This document shows positions 44,422 through 54,495 of a stretch of DNA of 64,000 nucleotides, in pieces. The DNA is taken from assembly GCA_012960535.1 (NCBI GenBank), contig DUBB01000027.1:47487-111486 (forward strand). Direction: 5' to 3'. The notes beneath the pieces are model-generated. The model saw only the letters and a list, made by a program, of their open reading frames with translations, was not told the origin of the DNA and made no database searches. The translations under genes were made by a program, and so were the position numbers. The stretch comes from Gammaproteobacteria bacterium. GTDB taxonomy: Bacteria; Pseudomonadota; Gammaproteobacteria; Pseudomonadales; Azotimanducaceae. How positions within the stretch are numbered: the first letter of the stretch is position 1; each line of letters starts with the position of its first letter.

Positions 44422-45278
44422 GTGACTATCCCGAATTACAACAGATTATAGAAGGCGCAATTTTCGCTGCAGATACGCCGTTATCGGTGGAAAACCTTAA
44501 ATCTTTGTTCGAAGGTGAGCAGCCAACACGCGGTGACATCCGGGAGGTTCTCACTGCAATAGAAGCTGGATGCAGTGAACGGGGCTATGAATTGTGTAAA
44601 GTTGCCAGTGGCTATCGTTTTCAAGTTAAAAGCCGTTATGCTGAATGGGTCAGTCGGTTATGGGAAGAGCGCCCACCTCGATATACCAGAGCTCTGCTTG
44701 AGACGTTGTCGTTGATCGCCTACAAGCAACCGCTGACTCGCGGAGACATAGAAGCGGTACGCGGTGTGGCCGTGTCTACCAATATCATGAGAAACCTGCT
44801 TGAGCGCGAATGGATTCGAGTTGTAGGCCATAGAGATGTTCCAGGACGACCTGCCATGTATGCCACAACGCGTGGGTTTCTTGATTATTTTAATTTGAAC
44901 AGCCTTGATGAATTACCCCCGCTTTCGGATATTCGGGAATTAGAACCCAATATCGAAGCGCTTGACCTTGGTGAGGAATTGATTCAGGTAAAAACACTCG
45001 AGTTGAGCTCAGATGAAAGCCCAGGTGATCTGCTGGACGATGAAAAACTCGACCAGGTTGCCGAACAGGTTGATGTGATTCAGCGGAATATTAAGCGCAT
45101 GTTCAACCCAGAACCCGATGAAGATGCGCAGGGAACTGATCAGTTGGCGCAGGCATCAGCTGACCTTACTGAGAACTCGAAAGGCAATGCCGGAACTTTC
45201 GCCAATGTTCCGGCTGATATCCTGAATGCGGCTTTCGCTGAGGATGACTCCGCCCATGAATCGGATGATGAAAGCTGA
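44418..45278 (+). CDS. scpB: Segregation and condensation protein B
   Basis: Winged-helix partner of ScpA (286 aa). 'IIEGAIFAADTPLSVENL', 'ALLETLSLIAYKQPLTRGDIE' (in part) and 'VGHRDVPGRPAMYATT' are family hallmarks. The C-terminal 90 residues are an acidic, probably disordered tail. It precedes rluB by about 28 bp. Confidence 0.94.
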   Translation: MSDYPELQQIIEGAIFAADTPLSVENLKSLFEGEQPTRGDIREVLTAIEAGCSERGYELCKVASGYRFQVKSRYAEWVSRLWEERPPRYTRALLETLSLIAYKQPLTRGDIEAVRGVAVSTNIMRNLLEREWIRVVGHRDVPGRPAMYATTRGFLDYFNLNSLDELPPLSDIRELEPNIEALDLGEELIQVKTLELSSDESPGDLLDDEKLDQVAEQVDVIQRNIKRMFNPEPDEDAQGTDQLAQASADLTENSKGNAGTFANVPADILNAAFAEDDSAHESDDES

Positions 45279-45305
45279 TCCAGCTTTAAGGTGGCAGGTT
45301 ATACA

Positions 45306-46064
45306 ATGAGCGAAAAACTTCAAAAAGTACTGGCTGCCATGGGGTTTGGTGGCCGAAGAACCATGGAAAAATGGATTGCTGAAGGTCGGGTGAAGGTCAA
45401 TGGTAAAGTGGCCGCGCTGGGTGATCGTGTGGTCGATACGGATCGGCTAATACTCGACGGCAAACCGCTGCGCATCAAACCCGTTAAGCATCTTCATCTA
45501 TTGTATAACAAGCCGGTTGGTGAGATCTGCACCCGGGATGATCCGGAGGGTAGAAGAACCGTATTCCAGAGCCTGCCAAAGCTCAGGAACCAGAGATGGA
45601 TTTCGGTTGGCAGGCTTGATTTCACCACCAGTGGTTTGTTGCTGGCGACGACTGATGGCACCTTGGCAAATGGCTTGATGCACCCTTCATCGAGGATTGA
45701 CCGAGAATACGCCGTCAGGGTTCTGGGCGACGTGAGCAGTGAGCAATTGCAGGCCATGCAGGAAGGCGTTCTGCTCGAGGATGGTATTGCCCAGTTCACC
45801 GATATTCGTAAGGGAAGAGACGAGCAAGGCGCCAATCAGTGGTATTACGTTGCTGTTATGGAAGGTCGTAATAGAGAGGTCAGGCGGCTGTTTGAATCCC
45901 AGGGATTAACCGTAAGTCGATTAAAGCGAGTACGGTTTGGTAGTTTCTTTATACCCTCAGCTGTAAAAGCAGGTCGTCATACCATGATTTCTGGTAAAGA
46001 TGAAAAGGAGCTCTATCGTTTGGCTGGCTTGAGTCAGCCTTCGATCTCTGCTCGTCCCAGGTAA
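45306..46064 (+). CDS. rluB: 23S rRNA pseudouridine 2605 synthase
   Basis: S4 domain plus PsuA-type pseudouridine synthase (252 aa) modifying 23S rRNA. S4 part 'EKLQKVLAAMGFGGRRTMEK' (in part); catalytic Asp in 'VGRLDFTTSGLLLAT'; 'GRNREVRRLFESQGLTVSRL' closes the fold. GGTGGCAGG precedes ATG 45306, preferred over 45291. It ends next to the convergent yciK stop. Confidence 0.93.
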   Translation: MSEKLQKVLAAMGFGGRRTMEKWIAEGRVKVNGKVAALGDRVVDTDRLILDGKPLRIKPVKHLHLLYNKPVGEICTRDDPEGRRTVFQSLPKLRNQRWISVGRLDFTTSGLLLATTDGTLANGLMHPSSRIDREYAVRVLGDVSSEQLQAMQEGVLLEDGIAQFTDIRKGRDEQGANQWYYVAVMEGRNREVRRLFESQGLTVSRLKRVRFGSFFIPSAVKAGRHTMISGKDEKELYRLAGLSQPSISARPR

Positions 46065-46838
46065 TCAGGTTTGGTTAAAGGGTTGTTTAGAAAGGTCACT
46101 ATTGAAAGTGAAGCCATGATCTGCCTCCGAGTCATCGCCCATCAGGTATAGGTATAGAGGCATCAGTTGTGCCGGCGGTTTGACGCTGGCCGGGTTCTCT
46201 CCTGGATACGCAGCAGCGCGCATGGCTGTTCGCGTCGCGCCCGGGTTAATGATATTGACCCGAATGTTGGAAGTGGTGTCAGTTTCATCAGCCAATAATC
46301 TGGCGAATCCTTCCAGAGCGTATTTAGATGCAGCATAGGCCCCCCAGTAGGCTCGCGGCACAGCTCCGACACCCGAACTGGTAAACAGCAAAGAGGCTTT
46401 AGGTGCGGCTCGTAGCAGTGGCATCAGCAATCGAGTCAGGAGAAAGGGGGCATGGTAGTTGGCTTGCATTACGGTTTGCCACTGTTCAATATTGTAGTAC
46501 TCGACAGGAACCCGGTCCCCTAAGATGGCTGCGTTATGTAGCAGGCCATCCAGTCGACCATATCGTTGCAGCAGCACCAGTGCCAGATCCTCGACAGTAT
46601 TAACGGTAGCGGTAGCAAGATCCATGGGGATAATTCCCGGTTCCGACCTGCAGGTGGCGGCAATGTCATCATATAACGCTTCTAGTTTGGCGACTGTTTT
46701 CCCCAGTAACAGAACAGTCGCGCCATGGCTGGCAAAGGTTTTAGCCGCAACCAGGCCAATGCCATCACCGGCACCGGTTACCAGGATGACCTTGTCAGTC
46801 AATAAATCTGATGGTGGCCGATAGGGTGTATCACTCAT
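46065..46838 (-). CDS. yciK: YciK-type short-chain dehydrogenase
   Basis: NAD(P)-binding SDR (257 aa). The cofactor motif 'VTGAGDGIGLVAAKTFA', 'HNAAIL', and the Ser-Tyr-Lys triad 'LLFTSSGVG' ... 'YAASKYALEG' are present. Substrate unknown. It overlaps ubiG by 8 bp. In Pseudomonas, mupP usually lies between ubiG and yciK; it is absent here. Confidence 0.92.
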   Translation of the reverse strand: MSDTPYRPPSDLLTDKVILVTGAGDGIGLVAAKTFASHGATVLLLGKTVAKLEALYDDIAATCRSEPGIIPMDLATATVNTVEDLALVLLQRYGRLDGLLHNAAILGDRVPVEYYNIEQWQTVMQANYHAPFLLTRLLMPLLRAAPKASLLFTSSGVGAVPRAYWGAYAASKYALEGFARLLADETDTTSNIRVNIINPGATRTAMRAAAYPGENPASVKPPAQLMPLYLYLMGDDSEADHGFTFNSDLSKQPFNQT

Positions 46839-47532
46839 AGATAGCATGCATCAGATAGTTAACATCGGTGTCAGAGGTTAATTTATATTGCTGGCCGATT
46901 GGGTTGTAGGTCATACCCGTAATATCTTTCAACGCTAAATCTTGTTCTCGCAGCGTTTTGGCAAGTTCGGAGGGCTTGATGAATTTTTGATAATCGTGAG
47001 TGCCCGGGGGGAGAAGCTTGAGTAGATGTTCGCCGCCAATGATGGCAAACAGATAAGCCTTCGGGTTGCGGTTAATGGTTGACAGGAAAAGATGCCCGTT
47101 CGGTTTTAACAGCCTTCGGCATGCTGAAATTACAGAGCCTGGATCAGGGACGTGTTCGAGCATCTCCAGGCAGGTAACCACATCGAATTTCCCTGGGTAT
47201 TGCTGGGCCATTGCCTCTGCCGTCATCTGCTGGTAATCGATCTCCAGATCTGACTCATGGCGATGTAGGCGAGCGACCTGAAGAGGCGCTTTACCCATAT
47301 CAATGCCGGTCACAATAGCCCCGCTTCGAGCAAGGCTTTCCGTTAATATGCCGCCTCCGCAGCCGATATCAAGCGCTTGCTTGCCTGCTAACTGGGCGCG
47401 TTGACTGATGTAACCCAGACGCAGTGGATTAATGTCATGAAGTGGCTTGAATTCGCTGTCAAGATCCCACCAGGTTCTTGCCAGTTTTTCGAATTTTTCA
47501 ATTTCGGCCGGGTCTATATTTTCATAGGTCAT
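46831..47532 (-). CDS. ubiG: Ubiquinone biosynthesis O-methyltransferase
   Basis: SAM-dependent enzyme (233 aa) for both O-methylations of ubiquinone synthesis. 'EIEKFEKLARTWWDLDSEF' (in part), 'ALDIGCGGGILTESLA' and 'VTCLEMLEHVPDP' are typical. Overlaps mtaD and yciK, forming a three-gene run. Confidence 0.96.
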   Translation of the reverse strand: MTYENIDPAEIEKFEKLARTWWDLDSEFKPLHDINPLRLGYISQRAQLAGKQALDIGCGGGILTESLARSGAIVTGIDMGKAPLQVARLHRHESDLEIDYQQMTAEAMAQQYPGKFDVVTCLEMLEHVPDPGSVISACRRLLKPNGHLFLSTINRNPKAYLFAIIGGEHLLKLLPPGTHDYQKFIKPSELAKTLREQDLALKDITGMTYNPIGQQYKLTSDTDVNYLMHAIYE

Positions 47533-48845
47533 TTCAGAGCCTTAACGGTCCTTTGCCATTGCTGTACATCAGCGCTGATTTGTTCTGTGTCCAGATGTTT
47601 GAACCGGTTGTTTTGGTAGAGCAGCTTGCCGTTAACCCAAGTGTGAGTGACGTGTTGAGCCGTGGCGGTATAAATCAGCTGAGAAACAGGATGATACACG
47701 GGTTGCGATGAGAAGTCGCTAAAGCAAACCGCGGTAAGGTCTGCTGCTTTACCCACTTCCAGACTGCCGATGGTTTGATCTAGGCCAAGAAAGCGTGCCC
47801 CGTTTATAGTTCCCATTTCCAGGGCAGTGAATGCATCCAAGGCACTGGGGTCATTTTCGGATACCTTAGCCAACATCGCAGCTGTTCGCATTTCCTGCAC
47901 CATGTCGAGGTCATTATTGCTAGCTGCACTGTCGGTACCCACACATACATTCATGCCTTTCGCCTGCAGCTGCATTACCGGACAGATACCACTGGCCAGT
48001 TTCATGTTTGATTGTGGGCAATGGGCAATTTGTACGCCTTCGTTGGCAACCAGTTCCATCTCGCCCTGGGTTAGCTGAGTCATGTGCACGACCTGGAGTT
48101 GCGATGATAGAAGCCCCAGTGTCTGAATTCGGGATAGAGGCCGACAACCATGCGCCTTAACGTGATCTTGTATTTCTCTGGCTGACTCGTGCAGGTGCAG
48201 GTGAATCGGTATGTTTAATTCTTCAGAGTGCGAGAGAATTTTAGAAAATCCAGCATCGCTTACACTGTAAGGCGAATGAGGTGCAAAACCGGCAGTAATG
48301 AGTTCCTTGTTTTTACACTCGTCTATAAAAGCCAGTGATTGATCGATATGGTTCTGTTCGGTTAGTGCCCAGTTATTACTGAAATGGATAATGGGGACCG
48401 TAATCTGGCTGCGTAGCCCGGCCTCCTGAAAAGCTTTCGCGGTACTGTCAGGGAAGAAGTAGCTGTCAGCAGCGCAGGTCGTGCCGCCGCTAATCATTTC
48501 AGCCGCTGCCAGCCTTGCACCACTATAGACAAATTCGTGACTGACTAAGCTCGCCTCAGCTGGCCAGATATGGTCGGTTAACCAAGTCATTAAGCTGGTG
48601 TCTTCGGCATAGCCCCGTAATAGGGACATGGCAGCATGGCCGTGGCCGTTAATCAGCCCGGGAATAAGCAAGTGATCTGGTAACGGTAGTAACTGGCTTG
48701 TTGGGTATTTTTTTTGCGCTGCTAGGCTGGGTAAGAGATCCAGGATTTCCGAGCCTCTAACCACTAATGCATGATTTTCAAGAACAGTTTCCCGAGGGAT
48801 TACCGGCACGATCCAGCGGGCTTCAATCCGGATTATATCAACCAT
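47529..48845 (-). CDS. mtaD: 5-methylthioadenosine/S-adenosylhomocysteine deaminase-type amidohydrolase
   Basis: Metal-dependent deaminase of the TRZ/ATZ family (438 aa). Metal ligands are in 'INGHGHAAMSLLRG' (HxH), 'HLHLHESARE' and 'CVGTDSAASNN'. AGAGGAACC precedes ATG 48845; the frame is open to 48866. The mtaD-ubiG pairing is known from Pseudomonas-like genomes. Confidence 0.9.
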   Translation of the reverse strand: MVDIIRIEARWIVPVIPRETVLENHALVVRGSEILDLLPSLAAQKKYPTSQLLPLPDHLLIPGLINGHGHAAMSLLRGYAEDTSLMTWLTDHIWPAEASLVSHEFVYSGARLAAAEMISGGTTCAADSYFFPDSTAKAFQEAGLRSQITVPIIHFSNNWALTEQNHIDQSLAFIDECKNKELITAGFAPHSPYSVSDAGFSKILSHSEELNIPIHLHLHESAREIQDHVKAHGCRPLSRIQTLGLLSSQLQVVHMTQLTQGEMELVANEGVQIAHCPQSNMKLASGICPVMQLQAKGMNVCVGTDSAASNNDLDMVQEMRTAAMLAKVSENDPSALDAFTALEMGTINGARFLGLDQTIGSLEVGKAADLTAVCFSDFSSQPVYHPVSQLIYTATAQHVTHTWVNGKLLYQNNRFKHLDTEQISADVQQWQRTVKALK

Positions 48846-49053
48846 GGTTCCTCTTTTACCTAACATCCAGAAAATATCGATGGAGCAATTTCCTGGCCTG
48901 AATTATAACGGTTCAGTACAGCTTTCCAAGGATTTAATTATAGTACCCGATAGGCTTGGCATATAATATAAAATATACATAGATAACAGATAGTTATATG
49001 ATTATCCAAGATTGGTTTTAGCGCTATTTTCAGTGTGTTTTGAGTAGCAACCA

Positions 49054-49062
49054 TGCTATAAT
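49054..49062 (+). promoter_or_regulatory. Extended -10 promoter for the gyrA leader
   Basis: TGC followed by the perfect TATAAT (TGnTATAAT) makes an extended -10 element, which needs little -35 contact. No good -35 is seen at 17 bp. Reads toward gyrA. Confidence 0.5.
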
Positions 49063-49086
49063 TAGCCAGGCCTGAAAGCAGCTACA

Positions 49087-49284
49087 GTGCCGTTGGACGA
49101 GCTCTTTGTAAAGGCCCCTGCTGAGATAGTAAGAAGGGTTATTTTAATGCTAAATGAATTGCCGCACCAAGCCCTGCAGAACGCCAGCGTAACACTGCCA
49201 GGCGTAAACTGGTTGCTTGTTGAGCAAGCGCGTCTGGTTGCGGTTTGCTGGCAAAATTCCGAGGGCCACTTCACCTGTTGTTGA
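49087..49284 (+). CDS. Possible small protein in the gyrA leader
   Basis: A GTG-initiated 65-codon frame beginning 25 bp after the extended -10 promoter. It contains 'RRVILMLNELPHQALQ' and ends in 'HFTCC'. The composition is protein-like but I recognise no family, and there is no good ribosome site, so it may be chance. Confidence 0.3.
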   Translation: MPLDELFVKAPAEIVRRVILMLNELPHQALQNASVTLPGVNWLLVEQARLVAVCWQNSEGHFTCC

Positions 49285-49464
49285 TGTTCGGCAGCATGAT
49301 GGGATGAGGTGTGGAGACTGCTTTTTCTATATAAGAGGCTTTTAAGTAAGCGTTTTGAGCGACACCTGCTTGCTGCTTTAGTACCAGTGATTGTAGTACC
49401 AGTGATAAGAAAGCAGTCGGACTGAATAGTGTGAGGTGATTTGCGGGCTGTTACGGCCACAGGC

Positions 49465-49506
49465 ACTGAGTCTTACAGCGATTAGACTGAGTCTTACAGC
49501 GATTAG
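49465..49506 (+). repeat. 21-bp tandem duplication
   Basis: Two perfect head-to-tail copies of a 21-bp unit (ACTGAGTC...GATTAG), at 49465-49485 and 49486-49506, directly before the heptamer array. Its length is three heptamers. Confidence 0.9.
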
Positions 49507-49509
49507 CAG

Positions 49510-49649
49510 GTGTTAAGTGTTAAGTGTTAAGTGTTGAGAGCTAAGAGCTAAGAAGCAAGAGATAAAAAGTAAGAGCTTAGAGCTAAGAAGTAAGAGCTAA
49601 GAGGTAAGAGGTAAGAGGTAAGAGGTAAGAGATAAGCGTTAAGAGTCAA
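49510..49649 (+). repeat. Array of 20 consecutive 7-bp repeats
   Basis: Exactly 140 bp divides into 20 in-register heptamers: three GTGTTAA, GTGTTGA, two GAGCTAA, GAAGCAA, GAGATAA, AAAGTAA, GAGCTTA, GAGCTAA, GAAGTAA, GAGCTAA, four GAGGTAA, GAGATAA, GCGTTAA, GAGTCAA. The consensus is GAGnTAA. The array ends 37 bp before gyrA. TAA in most units closes all three plus-strand frames, so it is non-coding. Confidence 0.93.
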
Positions 49650-49686
49650 AGCCATTAATAAGTGTTGAGCGGGTTAAAGAGTACTA

Positions 49687-52296
49687 ATGACAGATTTTGA
49701 ACAGCAAGACGATGAAGATATAAAAACGATTAACATCGAAGACGAGATGCGCCAGTCCTATGTGGATTATGCCATGAGCGTCATTGTGGGCAGAGCGCTG
49801 CCAGATGTCAGGGATGGCCTAAAGCCGGTTCATCGTCGTGCGCTGTTTTCCATGAGCGAACAGAATAATGCATACAATCGGGCTTACATGAAATCGGCTC
49901 GTATTGTTGGCGACATCATTGGTAAGTATCACCCGCATGGTGATACTGCGGCTTATGACACCATCGTCAGGATGGCGCAGAATTTTAATATGCGTTATCC
50001 GCTGGTAGATGGGCAGGGCAATTTTGGCTCCCTGGATGGTGATAGAGCCGCGGCCATGCGCTATACAGAAATACGAATGGAAAAAATAGCCCACGAGTTA
50101 TTGGTAGATCTGGATAAGGAAACTGTAGATTTCATCGATAATTATGATGGCACGTTACAGATGCCAGTGGTACTACCGGCGAGAATTCCCAACCTGCTGG
50201 TGAATGGCTCCAGTGGCATAGCGGTGGGTTTCGCCACTAACATTCCACCCCACAACCTGAGCGAGATTGTCAGCGCCTGTATAGCCCTGATTGATGACCC
50301 TGACCTGGATGTCGATGGTTTGATGGAATATGTATCAGGACCGGATTTTCCGACTGCTGCAATTATCAATGGTCGTGCAGGCATTCTGCAGGCTTACCGA
50401 ACCGGCAGAGGCAGGATACAGATAAGGGCGCGATGTGAGATTATAGAGGACGAAAAGACGGGTAAGAGCAGCATTATCATCAAGGAAATTCCCTATCAGG
50501 TGAATCGCGCCAGGTTGATAGAGAAAATTGCTGAACTCCATAAGGATAAAAAGATCGAGGGGATAACCGACCTCCGTGATGAGTCAGCTAAAGATACCCG
50601 GATTGTCATTGAGTTGCGCCGTGATGTTGTGCCCGAAGTGATGCTCAATAATTTGTATGCGCAGACGCAGTTACAGAGTGTGTTTGGTATTAATATTGTG
50701 GCATTGGTCGACAATCAGCCAAGAGTATTGAATTTACGGCAGGTTCTGGATTATTTTATTATACATCGTCGAGAGGTAGTAACTCGACGAACCGTATTCC
50801 TGTTGAAGAGAGCCCGGGCCAGAGGTCATATTCTGGAGGGATTAGCCGTTGCTCTGTCGAATATTGATCCCATCATAGAACTCATTAAAAGTTCAGTGGA
50901 TGCTCAGGAAGCCAGAGCGAAATTACTCGAACAACCTTGGCGTTCAAGTTCAGTGACGCAGATGCTGGAGAGAGCAGGTCCTGATGCAGCTAAGCCCGAT
51001 GATCTCGAAGAAAGCTATGGTTTAAAGGAAGATGGGTTGTATTACCTGTCTCCAGATCAGGCTCAGGCAATTCTGGAAATGCGCTTGAATCGCTTAACTG
51101 GCCTTGAACAGGAAAAATTACTTAATGAGTATAAAGAAATAATTGATACTATTTCTGGTCTGCTGGAAGTTTTACGAAATGAATCAAGGCTGATGGAGAT
51201 TATCAGAGAGGAATTGCTGGCCGTAAGAGATGAATACGGCGATGATCGGATGACAGAAATTGTTGAGTCCCAGGAAGATCTGACTACCGAAGATCTGATA
51301 ACACCTCAGGATATGGTCGTTACTTTGTCCAATGGAGGCTATGCCAAAACGCAGCCTTTATCTGACTATCAGGCTCAGCGTCGTGGTGGCCGAGGTAAGT
51401 CAGCAAGTTCGGTAAAAGAAGAAGATTTTATAGAGAGGCTATTGATAGCCAATACCCACGACACGATTCTTTGTTTCAGCAATATGGGCAAGGTTTTCTG
51501 GTTAAGAGTGTTTCAGATTCCCATGGCAAGTCGAACTGCCCGAGGTCGACCGGTTGTTAATATCCTGCCGCTGGAAGAGGGCGAGAGAATCACAGCGATG
51601 CTTCAGGTCTCTGAGTTTGTTGAGGGTAAATTTATCTTGATGGCAACTTCAAATGGCACTGTCAAGAAAACCCCTCTGATGGCATTCTCACGGCGTCGCA
51701 GTACAGGCCTTATCGCTATAGAGCTTGAATCGGGCAACACCCTGGTGGACGCGTCTATTACTGATGGCACAAAAGATATCATGTTGTTCAGTAGTGGTGG
51801 TCGGGCTATTCGATTTAAAGAATCTAATGTCAGAGCAATGGGCAGGACGGCCCGTGGCGTGCGCGGCATCAAGCTACGGGCATCGGAAAAACTGATCTCA
51901 TTGATCGTGCCCAATGTTGATGGAACGCTGTTGCTTGCCAGTGAAAACGGGTTTGGAAAACGCACTCAGGTCAGTCATTTTTCTGTGATTGGGCGAGGCG
52001 GTCAGGGCGTGATCAGTATTAAGCTGTCTGACAGGAACGGGGCTTTGGTAGGAGCCGTTCAGGTTTCTGATAGTGACGAGGTGCTGCTGATCAGTGATCA
52101 AGGCACTATGGTGCGAACTCGAATAATGGAAGTCTCTGTTCAGGGTAGGAATACCCAAGGCGTCAGACTCATTAATTTGTCCGCTAATGAGCATCTGGTT
52201 GGTTTGGCGACGGTGCAGGAACCCGAACAAGCCGAGCAGGAGCAAACAACAATAGCCGATGAGGCGTTGGAATCTGGAGATCAGTCTGATGACTGA
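49687..52296 (+). CDS. gyrA: DNA gyrase subunit A
   Basis: Breakage-reunion subunit of gyrase (869 aa). The active-site Tyr126 is in '[11 protein letters not shown]'. The quinolone region reads '[16 protein letters not shown]', so the Ser83-equivalent is Thr87, as in Pseudomonas. The GyrA box 'QRRGGRGK' and six-bladed C-terminal beta-pinwheel follow. The ribosome site (AAAGAG) is modest. pheA begins inside its last 8 bp. Confidence 0.98.
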   Translation: MTDFEQQDDEDIKTINIEDEMRQSYVDYAMSVIVGRALPDVRDGLKPVHRRALFSMSEQNNAYNRAYMKSARIVGDIIGKYHPHGDTAAYDTIVRMAQNFNMRYPLVDGQGNFGSLDGDRAAAMRYTEIRMEKIAHELLVDLDKETVDFIDNYDGTLQMPVVLPARIPNLLVNGSSGIAVGFATNIPPHNLSEIVSACIALIDDPDLDVDGLMEYVSGPDFPTAAIINGRAGILQAYRTGRGRIQIRARCEIIEDEKTGKSSIIIKEIPYQVNRARLIEKIAELHKDKKIEGITDLRDESAKDTRIVIELRRDVVPEVMLNNLYAQTQLQSVFGINIVALVDNQPRVLNLRQVLDYFIIHRREVVTRRTVFLLKRARARGHILEGLAVALSNIDPIIELIKSSVDAQEARAKLLEQPWRSSSVTQMLERAGPDAAKPDDLEESYGLKEDGLYYLSPDQAQAILEMRLNRLTGLEQEKLLNEYKEIIDTISGLLEVLRNESRLMEIIREELLAVRDEYGDDRMTEIVESQEDLTTEDLITPQDMVVTLSNGGYAKTQPLSDYQAQRRGGRGKSASSVKEEDFIERLLIANTHDTILCFSNMGKVFWLRVFQIPMASRTARGRPVVNILPLEEGERITAMLQVSEFVEGKFILMATSNGTVKKTPLMAFSRRRSTGLIAIELESGNTLVDASITDGTKDIMLFSSGGRAIRFKESNVRAMGRTARGVRGIKLRASEKLISLIVPNVDGTLLLASENGFGKRTQVSHFSVIGRGGQGVISIKLSDRNGALVGAVQVSDSDEVLLISDQGTMVRTRIMEVSVQGRNTQGVRLINLSANEHLVGLATVQEPEQAEQEQTTIADEALESGDQSDD

Positions 52297-53392
52297 TGAG
52301 TCCAAAGAAATGGACCTTGACGAGTTGCGACAGAAGATTGATGCAATTGACCAGAAGTTGTTGGTTTTGATTAATGACAGGGCAAGCTATGCTTTGCAGG
52401 TGGCAGAAGCTAAAACGGCAGCATCAGATGGTGCCGCTCCCGTTTTTTATCGTCCAGACCGGGAAGCCAGAGTATTGCGAAATCTAATATCGCAAAATTC
52501 GGGCCCCATGAACACAGAAAATATAGCCTTGATTTTCCGTCAGATTATGTCGGCCTGCCTGGCACTGGAAGAACCCATGCGGGTCGCCTATCTTGGCCCG
52601 GAAGGGACCTTCACCCAGCAGGCGACTTTGAAACACTTTGGTAAAGCAGTTTTAGGACAGCCCATGGTGACGGTTGATGATATCTTCCGCGAAGTAGCGT
52701 CAGAAAATGCTCACTATGGCGTGGTGCCCGTTGAAAATTCCAGCGAAGGTGTGATCAGTCACACCTTGGATAATTTTCTGAGTTCATCCTTGCGAATTTG
52801 TGGTGAAGCGGAACTAAGGGTTCACCATCACCTGATGGCCCTGCCCGTCGCTGGTGGTCGCGTTGAGAAAATCTATTCGCACCAGCAGACATTAGGGCAA
52901 TGCCGCCATTGGCTGGATAGCCACTACCCCAACGTCCCGAGAATAGCCGCGAGCAGCAATGCTCAAGCTGCGATGATGGCGAAGGAGGATGGAAAGACTG
53001 CGGCGATTGCGGGTGAGATTGCGGCACAGATTTATGAACTGGATATATTAGCGAGAAATATTGAAGATCAAGTCGATAACACCACTCGGTTTATTATCGT
53101 TGGACGAGAGGATGTCGCGGCCAGTGGTTGTGACAAAACCTCAATTATGGTGTCAATGGAGAATAAACCGGGAGCCCTTTTTAAAGTACTTGAGCCTTTC
53201 CATCGTTCAGGGGTTTCGTTAACCTCAATTGAAACGCGTCCATCTAACGCTGGTAGATGGTCCTATGTCTTTTTTATCGATTTTGAAGGTCATGCATCAG
53301 ACCAGAATATTCAAGATGTGTTGAAAGTAGTCGATCGCGATGCGCTGGAAGTCAAGCTTTTGGGAAGTTATCCGAGAGCCCTGCGAGTATAA
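52289..53392 (+). CDS. pheA: Chorismate mutase / prephenate dehydratase
   Basis: Bifunctional phenylalanine-pathway enzyme (367 aa). An AroQ-type mutase domain ('[19 protein letters not shown]', about 8-95), a dehydratase domain ('[14 protein letters not shown]', '[15 protein letters not shown]', 'NTTRFIIVG') and a C-terminal ACT regulatory domain ('[17 protein letters not shown]') are in order. ATG 52289 overlaps the gyrA stop. serC, which normally separates them, is absent. Confidence 0.97.
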   Translation: MTDESKEMDLDELRQKIDAIDQKLLVLINDRASYALQVAEAKTAASDGAAPVFYRPDREARVLRNLISQNSGPMNTENIALIFRQIMSACLALEEPMRVAYLGPEGTFTQQATLKHFGKAVLGQPMVTVDDIFREVASENAHYGVVPVENSSEGVISHTLDNFLSSSLRICGEAELRVHHHLMALPVAGGRVEKIYSHQQTLGQCRHWLDSHYPNVPRIAASSNAQAAMMAKEDGKTAAIAGEIAAQIYELDILARNIEDQVDNTTRFIIVGREDVAASGCDKTSIMVSMENKPGALFKVLEPFHRSGVSLTSIETRPSNAGRWSYVFFIDFEGHASDQNIQDVLKVVDRDALEVKLLGSYPRALRV

Positions 53393-53394
53393 TC

Positions 53395-54495
53395 ATGGAT
53401 TTTATTGCAAGCGCAAACAAAGCGATCGTCCAATTGCAGCCCTACCAGCCTGGCAAACCTTCTGATGAGTTGGAACGTGAACTTGGTTTGACTCGGATTT
53501 CGAAGTTAGCCAGCAATGAAAATCCCTTAGGGCCTTCGGAGAAAATTAATACCTGTCTTGGTCAGGCCTTCCAGGATCTGACTCGTTACCCAGACGGTAG
53601 TGCCAATCAACTCAAACAGAAACTGAGTGAACTTCACCAGGTGGAGATAGATCAGATTACTGTGGGTAATGGCTCGAATGATGTTTTAGAACTGGTGGCT
53701 CGGGTGTTCCTTGGGCCCGGTACTCAGGCAATTGTGGCACAACATAGTTTTGTCGTTTTCAGCCTGGTCACGCTCGCTCTGGATAGTCAATTGACGATCG
53801 TCCCGGCTGTAAACTATGGCCAGGATTTATCGGCAACCCTGGCAGCGGTGACCCCTCGGACTAAAATGATATTCATTGCAAATCCGAATAACCCAACGGG
53901 CACCTGGCTGACCGAGAAGGCCATGCGGGAATTTCTGGACGCCCTGCCAGGACATGTGATTGTCGTATTAGACCAGGCTTACTTCGAATATGTTGTCGAA
54001 TCTGATTACCCAGATGGTATAGCGCTCAGTAGGGAGTACCCCAATCTGGTAGTGACCCGCACTTTTTCGAAAGCTTATGGGTTGGCATCTTTACGGTTGG
54101 GTTACGCTATCAGTCATCGTGATATTGCAGATTTAATGAATCGCATAAGGCAGCCATTTAATGTCAATAATATGGCTTTAGCGGCGGCTATGATCGCACT
54201 GGATGATCAGGATTATGTGAATAAATCGGTGCAACTGAACACCGCGGGGATGGCGCAACTGAGCGCAATGGCGTCTGAGTTGGGCTTGCAAGTCATACCC
54301 TCAGTGGGGAACTTCCTTTGTGTCGATTTTGGTCGAGAGGCAGGCCCTATCTATGATGGATTACTTCGGGAAGGGGTTATCGTGAGGCCCGTGGGTCTAT
54401 ATGAGTTACCGAGTTTTCTTCGCGTGACCATCGGTACCGCAGAGGAGAACCTACATTTTTTTGCGGCATTGAAGAAAGTACTGGATAAGCAATGA
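53395..54495 (+). CDS. hisC: Histidinol-phosphate/aromatic aminotransferase
   Basis: PLP enzyme (366 aa). 'LASNENPLGPS', 'VGNGSNDVLELVARVF', 'IANPNNPTGTWL' and PLP-Lys in 'TRTFSKAYGLASLRLGY' are typical of HisC2. In this operon context it probably also transaminates aromatic precursors. It starts 2 bp after pheA and overlaps tyrA by 4 bp. Confidence 0.95.
   Translation: MDFIASANKAIVQLQPYQPGKPSDELERELGLTRISKLASNENPLGPSEKINTCLGQAFQDLTRYPDGSANQLKQKLSELHQVEIDQITVGNGSNDVLELVARVFLGPGTQAIVAQHSFVVFSLVTLALDSQLTIVPAVNYGQDLSATLAAVTPRTKMIFIANPNNPTGTWLTEKAMREFLDALPGHVIVVLDQAYFEYVVESDYPDGIALSREYPNLVVTRTFSKAYGLASLRLGYAISHRDIADLMNRIRQPFNVNNMALAAAMIALDDQDYVNKSVQLNTAGMAQLSAMASELGLQVIPSVGNFLCVDFGREAGPIYDGLLREGVIVRPVGLYELPSFLRVTIGTAEENLHFFAALKKVLDKQ

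Larger units (their letters stand above)
48846..49686. other. Long AT-rich and repeat-rich region upstream of gyrA
   Basis: About 840 bp without a firmly supported gene. It contains an AT-rich stretch (48930-49010), an extended -10 promoter, a doubtful 65-codon frame, and then three kinds of tandem repeat (13-bp units 15 bp apart at 49379/49394, a 21-bp duplication at 49465-49506, and the heptamer array). A transcript from the promoter would have an untranslated leader of roughly 620 nt before gyrA. Confidence 0.6.

Noticed and set aside
49060..49300. 4.5S or 6S RNA gene downstream of the extended -10 promoter
   Set aside because: The hallmark 4.5S loop sequence is missing and no long hairpin matches 6S.
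49062..49466. A 134-codon minus-strand ORF in the gyrA leader
   Set aside because: Low-complexity, Ser/Thr/Cys-rich translation without a domain; ends in sequence that is mainly repeats and promoter.
49510..49649. CRISPR array
   Set aside because: Units are only 7 bp with no spacers and no cas genes; it is a simple tandem repeat.
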